Of a stretch of 64,000 nt of DNA, positions 1 to 7,258 are shown piece after piece; within the stretch, counting starts at the first letter, position 1, and each line of letters begins with the position of its first letter. Below the pieces are notes generated by a model. It worked only from the letters and a program-made list of their open reading frames with translations. It was not told the DNA's origin and ran no database searches. Source of the DNA: Peptococcaceae bacterium BRH_c8a (lineage in GTDB: Bacteria > Bacillota > Desulfotomaculia > Desulfotomaculales > Desulfallaceae); the NCBI GenBank assembly GCA_000961575.1, contig LADP01000005.1, positions 163,815-227,814 on the forward strand, given 5' to 3'. The translations under genes and the position numbers were made by a program.

Positions 1-414
1 GCCCACACGGCTAAAGTTTTTATCCAGCATGACTTTTTTGTAGAAGCTGATGCTTTTTAATAATTGACAGGCTAAAGAAGCGTCGTCGGCTCTAGCCCAA
101 CTTTCTCCGCTAATGGAGTTGCCGGCTGACCTCTTAAAAGATGTACCTGCTATAGGCGCAGTGTCTTTTAAATAACCTCTGGCAGCCAAGGCCTGTGCTT
201 TTTTCATGGCCTGGGCGGAAAGAGCCTGGTCTACAGTTAACGGAGATACCCCGGCATTGGAGCGGGTTTCGTTAATCTGGCCGGTGACAGCCTGCTCTCC
301 CGCTTCACCGGTAGCGGCCGAGGCCGACGGTAACATTGCCACTGTCAGTAGCAATGATAAAACAAGAAGTGTTAAAAGGGTAGCTATTGATTGGTTGATG
401 AGACGTTTATGCAT
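1..414 (-). CDS. Secreted CAP/SCP-domain protein (partial, C-terminus beyond window start)
   Basis: Reverse-strand frame open from ATG at 414 to the window edge: MHKRLINQSIATLLTLLVLSLLLTVAMLPSASA (signal peptide) then NETRSNAGVSPLTVDQALSAQAMKKAQALAARGYL, typical of the CAP domain N-terminus. Absent from the ORF track because it is truncated by the edge. Confidence 0.75.
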   Translation of the reverse strand, partial: MHKRLINQSIATLLTLLVLSLLLTVAMLPSASAATGEAGEQAVTGQINETRSNAGVSPLTVDQALSAQAMKKAQALAARGYLKDTAPIAGTSFKRSAGNSISGESWARADDASLACQLLKSISFYKKVMLDKNFSRVG

Positions 415-429
415 ATTATGCCCCTCTCT

Positions 430-575
430 TTTTGCAGCCTCCGGAGTTAGCTGACGGGTTCGGTAAAAGATAACCCTACCCGGAATTAACGCCAACGGCG
501 TTGCCGGGATTCACCCCACTAAACCAGGTGGTTCCTCCGTACCCAACAATATGGGATTAGGCTATTTATGTCGTG
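430..575 (-). promoter_or_regulatory. c-di-AMP riboswitch (ydaO/yuaA leader)
   Basis: Reverse complement reads ...GGGTACGGAGGAACCACCTGGTTTAGTGGGGTGAATCCCGGC...TAGGGTTATCTTTTACCGAACCCGTCAGCTAACTCCGGAGGC..., matching the conserved ydaO blocks (GGGGUGAAUC; CCCGUCAGCUAACUCCG.AGGC), directly upstream of the CAP gene. Confidence 0.85.
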
Positions 576-924
576 ATTAGAATTTAGCTGGAACTGAAAC
601 AGTTTCTCTAACCCTCCTTTCAACTAATGCGCTACAGACATGTTCACTACTTGATTAGCTGTCTGAAAAGCACCCTGTGTATGGAAAAAAAACCAGGTTC
701 TTTAAAGTTATTCGTATCTTGCCATGTGTTTTAGTGGGTAGCTTAAGATATTTTTTTAACTGGAAGGTTTGCCCATTGAGTGCAACCATAATTTGCATCC
801 CGCCACACCCACCTAATTATTAGAGTTGTTTCCGTATATCTTGAAGAAATGTAAAAGAGGGTTCTTTTAACGAAGCCGATTCTATTGTTTTTTTTAATGT
901 TGGGATCGGGAAGACAGGGAGGAA

Positions 925-1566
925 ATGATGTTTATGCCAAATATGGTTTTGCGGGTATGCTTTATTTTGCTTATATTAGCGTTGTCATTCAATGTTAGCG
1001 TTGCGGCTGCCGATCCGCCCGCTAAAGAGACTTATTACGTGGTTGCCGGCGATAATCTTTATAATATTGGAATAAAATACGGTGTGTCTCATGGCGATTT
1101 AATGAGCGCTAATGAACTTGATTCCACTACTATCCGACCAGGGCAGACACTAATTATACCCACTGGTCGTACGGGGCCCGGGCAGGCAAGCAGGGGAAAT
1201 AACAATCGCGGGGAAGCCGATTTACTAGCCCGGTTAATCCAGGCAGAAGCAGCTTCCGAACCGTATCCAGCCAAGGTGGCCGTAGGAGCGGTAGTATTAA
1301 ATCGTGTTAACAGTTCACTATTCCCCAATTCAATAAGACTAGTTATCAATCAGGTAACCAATGGAACCTACCAATTTACCCCGGTATTAAACGGTAGTAT
1401 TAACAGGGCCGCCGGAGCCGAAGCTGTTCAGGCGGCACAGGAAGCGTTAAGTGGAGCGGATCCAACCGAGGGGGCGTTATTTTTCTTTTCGACGGGCGTT
1501 ACCGATAAACACCTGCAATCACGTCCAGTGAGCATGGTGGTGGGTAAACTTACTTTTGCTTTGTGA
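925..1566 (+). CDS. LysM-containing SleB/CwlJ-type spore cortex-lytic cell wall hydrolase
   Basis: Signal peptide, LysM (YYVVAGDNLYNIGIKYGVSHGDLMSANELDSTTIRPGQTLIIP), then hydrolase_2 motif (DLLARLIQAEAASEPYPAKVAVGAVVLNRV). Confidence 0.9.
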   Translation: MMFMPNMVLRVCFILLILALSFNVSVAAADPPAKETYYVVAGDNLYNIGIKYGVSHGDLMSANELDSTTIRPGQTLIIPTGRTGPGQASRGNNNRGEADLLARLIQAEAASEPYPAKVAVGAVVLNRVNSSLFPNSIRLVINQVTNGTYQFTPVLNGSINRAAGAEAVQAAQEALSGADPTEGALFFFSTGVTDKHLQSRPVSMVVGKLTFAL

Positions 1567-1869
1567 TACAGTCGTACTAACTTATACTACGCTTGCCACT
1601 AACGTTAAATAATGTAAATTATGTAATTGTAACACAAACGTGATGCTGATAGTGTATAATATGTATAAGTTCCGTTATAAACATAGTGTTTACCGGGACG
1701 AGCCAGTTAAGCTTTTAACTGTTACCAGGGCCATTTCAAATTGTCTCTCGGGTGTTCTTGCCGCGCGGAGAATTTGTAAATGGCTCCTTTGTTTACATAC
1801 ATCAACGATTAATTTTTTTTGTTACCCATTAAAAACGTTGCCCGGTGCGCGTAGATTTATATAAGCGGA

Positions 1870-2610
1870 GTGATTTTGATGCCGAAAGAGAGGAGCCTTA
1901 AACAGGCCCTAGTTGCAGCCCAAAAGGGAGATCCGGCAGCTCGAGATGAATTGATTAAATCGAATTTAGATTTTATAGCCAGAGTTAGTTCCCAAACCTG
2001 TAAAAAGTATCTCACCTGGGGCAACGACGATGAACTAAGTATTGCCCAGGTGGCTTTTAATGAAGCTATAGATAAGTACAGACCCGGTGGAGGGGCGTCG
2101 TTTCAAGGCTATGCCAGGCGAGTTATTCACAGTCGACTAGTGGACTATATCCGCAAGGAGTCCAGGCATAATCATCTTTCGCTTACTCCAATGAACCCCG
2201 GTGACGAAGAACTTAGCCGGCATGATGTAATAGCTTCAACTGAGCACTATCAGGAAGGTCAGCAGCAGGCAGTGTTGGCTGCGGTGGTGGATGAATTCAT
2301 CAATGTGCTGAAACAGTATTCGGTTACTCTTGACGAATTGGTAAAGATATCACCCAAGCATAGGGACAGCAAGGAAACACTGCAACAGGTGGCTCACTGT
2401 CTGGCTAATGAACCTGAGCTTATGGAATACCTGAAAAAATACAAACTGCTGCCGATAAAGAAGCTTGAAACATTGACCGGTGTAAAGCGCAGAGTTTTAG
2501 AAAAAGGGCGCAAATACACCATTGCACTGGCATTGATACTCTCTGAGGACAGGTTTTATCCACTGAGAGATTTTACCCAACTGCCGGGTAACAGGAAAAG
2601 AGGTGCCTAA
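1870..2610 (+). CDS. sigI: RNA polymerase sigma-I factor
   Basis: AQKGDPAARDELIKSNLDFIARVSSQTCKKYLTWGNDDELSIAQVAFNEAIDKYRPGGGASFQGYARRVIHSRLVDYIRKE; followed by an rsgI-like gene. Confidence 0.88.
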   Translation: MILMPKERSLKQALVAAQKGDPAARDELIKSNLDFIARVSSQTCKKYLTWGNDDELSIAQVAFNEAIDKYRPGGGASFQGYARRVIHSRLVDYIRKESRHNHLSLTPMNPGDEELSRHDVIASTEHYQEGQQQAVLAAVVDEFINVLKQYSVTLDELVKISPKHRDSKETLQQVAHCLANEPELMEYLKKYKLLPIKKLETLTGVKRRVLEKGRKYTIALALILSEDRFYPLRDFTQLPGNRKRGA

Positions 2611-3976
2611 CGTGATGAACCAAAAAGGCGTAGTCATGAGGGTAACGGGCAAAAAAACTGTTGTTTATACTACCAAAGGGGATTTTATCCAAATAAATAC
2701 CCCAGCCCCAAATCCACTAGTGGGGCAAACCATTGATTTTTGTATCAAGTCTCGGCCAGTTTTCACAATGAATGCCCTTTTTAAATATGCCACCACTGCG
2801 GCGGTATTGTTTCTTGTATTAGCCCTGGGACTTATGTACCCGCTTTTATGGCCGCTGGGCGGGGCCGTGGCCTCGGTTGAGCTGAATATCAACGATGGGA
2901 TTAGTTTGCAGCTTAATAAAGATGGGAAGGTAACCAACGTACATAATGCGGGGGTGGAATTAGACAGCACCGCTGATGGCTTACCGCTTAAAGGGATGGA
3001 TGTTTACCAGGCAGTTAAGATGATTGTAGAAGATGCCGGTTTAAAAGGTGATTTTGGCCATGAGCAGAGTATTGTCATGGTCAGCGTAGTACCCGTGGTC
3101 AAGAGCGGGGCAGACGCGGTTGACTCCGACAAACTGCGGGGTGTGGTTCATGAAGAACTGCTTAAGCAAAATGCCAACGGTGTGGTTATGGTGGGCGAAT
3201 TGAGCAGGGAGACCGGCAGCAAGGCCCAGAATTTAGGTATGACAGCAAACAATTATCTTGTATATGAACGCTGCCAGCGAGACGGTCTTGATGTGCAGGC
3301 AGATGTTTTTCGCGAGCGTAATGTTCGGGAAGCCATGGTTGAGGTTAATGTTTCACTGCCTAAGCTCTTTCCAGGGGAATATTTGGAAGTAACCCGGCAA
3401 GATAGTATTAAAACGGAAGAAAAAGAAGAAGTAATTGTATATACCGGGCAACAGGTGCAGGAACAAATACCCGAACGGGTGGTGACGGAATCAAGGCGTC
3501 TCCAGCCGGGTAGCAGGAGTTCAATCCTGCGAGGTAAGGAAGGACAGGTGCGGGTATCTAAGTACGAGGAAGCGGAGAACGGTGTCAGAGCTGTGACCGG
3601 CCATAATTGGTCTTTGGGTAGTACCACTACAAACCAGGCGAAAAAATTAACCGGTAGCGTTATTGACCGGAACGGGTTGCCTATCGGGGAGACCGGGGTA
3701 AAACACAGGGACACCATAAATATTTACCGGGAGCAAAATAACCGGGAATCAATTATAAAAGCTGAACCGCTCCCAGTGCATAGGGAAAATTTAGTTGAGC
3801 ACGGTAGCCAGGCTGAACCAGATTATTTGGTTGAACCTGATTACCTGGTTGAGCGTGGCAGTTTAAATGAGCAGAAGGATTATTTATCCCAGTCAGATTC
3901 GAGGAACAGGGATTATAATCGCTTTAACCATCTAGAAAATACAAAAGAAAAGAAATTAGATGCTCCCTTACTATAG
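2603..3976 (+). CDS. rsgI: RsgI-family anti-sigma-I factor
   Basis: Overlaps sigI end; N-terminal RsgI domain (KGVVMRVTGKKTVVYTTKGDFIQI), one TM helix, conserved extracytoplasmic domain, then a charged C-terminus with EPDYLVEPDYLVE repeats. Confidence 0.82.
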   Translation: MPNVMNQKGVVMRVTGKKTVVYTTKGDFIQINTPAPNPLVGQTIDFCIKSRPVFTMNALFKYATTAAVLFLVLALGLMYPLLWPLGGAVASVELNINDGISLQLNKDGKVTNVHNAGVELDSTADGLPLKGMDVYQAVKMIVEDAGLKGDFGHEQSIVMVSVVPVVKSGADAVDSDKLRGVVHEELLKQNANGVVMVGELSRETGSKAQNLGMTANNYLVYERCQRDGLDVQADVFRERNVREAMVEVNVSLPKLFPGEYLEVTRQDSIKTEEKEEVIVYTGQQVQEQIPERVVTESRRLQPGSRSSILRGKEGQVRVSKYEEAENGVRAVTGHNWSLGSTTTNQAKKLTGSVIDRNGLPIGETGVKHRDTINIYREQNNRESIIKAEPLPVHRENLVEHGSQAEPDYLVEPDYLVERGSLNEQKDYLSQSDSRNRDYNRFNHLENTKEKKLDAPLL

Positions 3977-4054
3977 TCCAATATAATTTAATTCGCTGCT
4001 CGTAACTTAAACTTTTAATTGACTACAGATAGCTAACCATGTAGAATTAATTTC

Positions 4055-4185
4055 AAAGGGGAGTAGTCGCCCGGTTTCCGGGTTGTCAAATCGTCAGTAC
4101 GGCCATCGGGCCCGGTTTGACATAGCTTATTTAAACAGCTAGGCGAGACCTTCGCGCAATTAGCGTGAAGGTCTCGCTTTTTGTA
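4055..4185 (+). promoter_or_regulatory. yybP-ykoY (Mn2+) riboswitch with terminal hairpin
   Basis: AAAGGGGAGTAG at the 5' side and AGGCGAGACCTTCGCGCAATTAGCGTGAAGGTCTCGCTTTTT at the 3' side are the hallmark conserved blocks; upstream of a cation exchanger. Confidence 0.85.
4143..4182 (+). terminator. Intrinsic terminator of the yybP-ykoY leader
   Basis: GCGAGACCTTCGCGC-AATTA-GCGTGAAGGTCTCGC followed by TTTTT. Confidence 0.85.
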
Positions 4186-4257
4186 TATATTAAGGTTTGA
4201 AAAAGACAAGTCTCAAAGTTCTGTTTAACAAACTTAAAACTGAGAAAGGAATAGACT

Positions 4258-5250
4258 ATGTTTATAACATTGTACCTGGTTGGTGGACTGGCGTTAATCT
4301 TGTTTAGCGCTGAACTTTTTACCAATGGGATAGAATGGCTGGGTAAAAAGTTAAAACTATCCGAGGGAGCGGTGGGCAGTGTACTGGCTGCAGTGGGTAC
4401 AGCTTTGCCCGAGTCGATGATCCCCGTTATGGCTATTTTGTTTGGCACCGGTGAAGCGTCGCACGAGATAGGCATTGGTGCTATTTTAGGAGCGCCTTTT
4501 ATGCTGGCTACACTAGCTTTATCTATCACCGGTATTGCCGCATTGATATGCAAGGTGAATGGAGAAAAGCGGGAGTGCATGTTGATAGACCAATCCATAA
4601 TGAGACGGGATCTTGGCTTCTTTATGCTGGTTTACTCGATAGCTATTCTGGCTGCATTTTTACCCCAGGATTTTAAAAGCCCCGTGGCTGTATTACTTGT
4701 GTTGGCTTACTTTTTTTATGTTGCCCGTACACTTAAGGCTGGCAGTACCCTTTGCGAAACCGAACTAAAACCCCTGCATTTTGCCAGAAAACAGCAGGAA
4801 CCGTCAACCAGGGTAATAGTGCTGCAGGTGCTTACCGCCCTGGGGGGCATTATCGTCGGTGCACATTTATTTGTGCAAGGTATTACGCATGTGGCTGAAA
4901 TACTGCATATATCCCCATTTGTGTTGGCTATTTTTATTGCGCCTATTGCCACAGAACTGCCCGAGAAATTTAATAGCCTGATTTGGGTGCGCCAGTGCAA
5001 GGACACTTTGGCCCTGGGTAACATAACCGGTGCCATGGTGTTTCAAAGTTCGATGATTCCCGCACTGGGTATCGCTTTAACACCGTGGGAGTTGTCGGGT
5101 TTGGCTCTTATCAGTGCTTTACTGGCACTAGTCGGGGCCAGTGTTGTTTATCTGACCTTGCGGATAAAAAAAGCCATCCGTCCGGCAACACTTGCTTTTA
5201 ACGGCGTATTTTATATTATATTTATTGTTGCGGCGGTGGTATTGCATTAA
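4258..5250 (+). CDS. CaCA-family sodium/calcium (cation) exchanger
   Basis: Multi-TM protein with duplicated alpha-repeat-like motifs (AVGTALPESMIPVMAILFG; FIAPIATELPEKFNSLIW). Confidence 0.85.
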   Translation: MFITLYLVGGLALILFSAELFTNGIEWLGKKLKLSEGAVGSVLAAVGTALPESMIPVMAILFGTGEASHEIGIGAILGAPFMLATLALSITGIAALICKVNGEKRECMLIDQSIMRRDLGFFMLVYSIAILAAFLPQDFKSPVAVLLVLAYFFYVARTLKAGSTLCETELKPLHFARKQQEPSTRVIVLQVLTALGGIIVGAHLFVQGITHVAEILHISPFVLAIFIAPIATELPEKFNSLIWVRQCKDTLALGNITGAMVFQSSMIPALGIALTPWELSGLALISALLALVGASVVYLTLRIKKAIRPATLAFNGVFYIIFIVAAVVLH

Positions 5251-5334
5251 ACGCTAATTAGCCAAAGGTTGCACTTTTTTAAATATCGGGATATATTCGG
5301 AAGGGAAGATAACAAAGCAGTAATTATATAATGT

Positions 5335-5991
5335 TTGGTGGTATGTCGGGTGGATTATAAAGATTTAGCCATTGAATTAGTTAACCTTCATGGTTATTGG
5401 GCCCTGTTTGTAACGATGTTTGTTGATACTATGGGTATACCCATGCCTTCAAAAACCATGCTCGTGCTCTCCGGTTACTTTGTAACCTTGGGGATATTTG
5501 ATTTGCAGCGGATTTTTATTGTGGCTCTGGTGGGTACATTAGGTGGTTTTGCCAGTGGCTATACCATTGGAAGCAAACTGGGTGTGCCCTTTATTCAAAA
5601 ATACGGCAAGTATGTATTTATTACCCCCGAAAAAATAACCCGATTGGAAACATGGTTTACCCGGTTTGGGAATTTTGCCATCATAATAGCCTATTTTTTA
5701 CCGGTTGCCCGCAGTGTTGTGCCATATATAGCAGGGGTATGTAAAATGCCGTTTATTAAGGTAATGACATTCGCAATTATAGGAGCAACCTGTTGGATTA
5801 TATCACTTATATTATTTGGCTATGTTGTTGGGCAAAATCAAGCCGAGATTCTAAGCTTTTTAGTGGATTATTACCTTTATTTAATTGTCGGTGGGTTAGT
5901 ATTAACCGTTACACTAATCTTTGTTCAAAAGTATAGAAAAAGTAAGAAACCCAAAAGTAAGCCCCCAGAAGACAGTGATACGAATAATTAA
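5335..5991 (+). CDS. DedA family (VTT domain) membrane protein
   Basis: VTMFVDTMGIPMPSKTMLVLSGYFVTLG...GYTIGSKLG...FGNFAIIIAYFLPVARSVVPYIAGVCKMPF; start codon uncertain. Confidence 0.88.
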   Translation: MVVCRVDYKDLAIELVNLHGYWALFVTMFVDTMGIPMPSKTMLVLSGYFVTLGIFDLQRIFIVALVGTLGGFASGYTIGSKLGVPFIQKYGKYVFITPEKITRLETWFTRFGNFAIIIAYFLPVARSVVPYIAGVCKMPFIKVMTFAIIGATCWIISLILFGYVVGQNQAEILSFLVDYYLYLIVGGLVLTVTLIFVQKYRKSKKPKSKPPEDSDTNN

Positions 5992-6148
5992 AGTGTAACT
6001 TTAATAAATGAAAGTAATTTAAATAAGTAATTACAAAATTATGGTGGGATTTGAAAAATAAACAGGAACGATACTATGTTTTGTCGAAAGTAAATCTACT
6101 TATAATTTGACTTATTATATTCAACTGGTCACGGAGGTGCCTGATAAA

Positions 6149-7057
6149 GTGAGATTATTAACGCGTTCCGATTTTGATGGTCTGGCATGTGCCACCCTTT
6201 TGCTTGAACTTAACCTTGTCGATTCTTTTAAGTTTGTCCACCCCAAAGATGTTCAGGATGGTTTAATTGAGGTTAATAAAAATGACATCCTGGCGAATGT
6301 TCCATTTGCCAAGGGCTGCGGCCTTTGGTTTGACCACCACAGCTCGGAAGAAGAACGCGGGAGTCTGAAAGAAGAATTTGCCGGTCGGTCTGAACAAGCC
6401 CCGTCCTGCGCTCGGGTTATCTATAATTATTACGGTGGTAGTAGTAAATTTGGCGCTAATCTTAATGAGTTGATGGCTGCTGTTGACAAGGCTGATGCTG
6501 CTCAGTTTACAGTGCAAGAGATACTTAACCCTGAAGGTTGGGTACTGCTTGCATTTGTAATGGATCCACGAACCGGGTTGGGACGGTTTCGCCAGTTTCG
6601 GATTAGCAACTATCAACTAATGGAGAAACTGGCTAACGATATCAGGTATAAATCAATTGACCAGATCCTTAGTGATTATGATGTCAGGGAAAGGGTTGAC
6701 CTGTATTTCGAACAGACTGAATTATTTAAAAAAATGGTCAGAAAGTATTCCACTGTTCATAATAATGTGTTGGTAACCGACCTGCGTGGAGTTGACCCCA
6801 TTTATTCAGGGAACCGCTTTATTCCGTATGCGTTGTGTCCCGACGTGAATATAAGCATTTGGGCTATCGAAGGCAAACTGGGCAATTCCGTGTTCACCTG
6901 CGGTAAAAGCATTATCAATCGCAACTCTAATAAAAATATCGGCTCGGTTATGTTGCAGTACGGTGGCGGTGGTCATTTCAACGTAGGGACTTGTCAGGTA
7001 CCGCATGAGCAGGCCGAGCAGATCCTTGAAGTATTAATTCAAAAATTTCAGGATTAG
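6149..7057 (+). CDS. DHH-family phosphoesterase / exopolyphosphatase-like protein
   Basis: RSDFDGLACATLL, WFDHHSSEE, GGGGHFNVGTCQVP; GGAGGTG 9-10 nt upstream favours the GTG at 6149 over the track start at 6107. Confidence 0.8.
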   Translation: MRLLTRSDFDGLACATLLLELNLVDSFKFVHPKDVQDGLIEVNKNDILANVPFAKGCGLWFDHHSSEEERGSLKEEFAGRSEQAPSCARVIYNYYGGSSKFGANLNELMAAVDKADAAQFTVQEILNPEGWVLLAFVMDPRTGLGRFRQFRISNYQLMEKLANDIRYKSIDQILSDYDVRERVDLYFEQTELFKKMVRKYSTVHNNVLVTDLRGVDPIYSGNRFIPYALCPDVNISIWAIEGKLGNSVFTCGKSIINRNSNKNIGSVMLQYGGGGHFNVGTCQVPHEQAEQILEVLIQKFQD

Positions 7058-7112
7058 CACTTGGATTTAAGGGTTTTTTCATTTACATACTAAATTCCCC
7101 ATACGGTATACC

Positions 7113-7145
7113 AGCGGCGCCCTTACAGGGCGCTATTTTGGTTTA
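7113..7145 (+). terminator. Putative intrinsic terminator
   Basis: GCGCCCT-TAC-AGGGCGC followed by a T-rich stretch downstream of the DHH gene. Confidence 0.6.
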
Positions 7146-7258
7146 TTAATAGGTTTTTCTGTAAAAAAATACCCATTGCCCAATGTTCGACATTTTCCCC
7201 AAAGGATATGACAGGCAATTTGTAAAATAAATATAACTTTAACTTTTACAGTAAAGAA

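Noticed and set aside
206-454. 82-aa plus-strand ORF
   Set aside because: Antisense to the signal peptide/CAP domain coding frame on the minus strand and to the riboswitch; composition not protein-like.
1640-1864. 74-aa ORF upstream of sigI
   Set aside because: No RBS, no recognisable family; lies in the region expected to hold the sigI promoter/leader.
3780-3900. Imperfect tandem repeat (GAACCAGATTATTTGGTTGAACCTGATTACCTGGTT) considered as a repeat element
   Set aside because: It is in frame within rsgI and is simply a low-complexity coding repeat.
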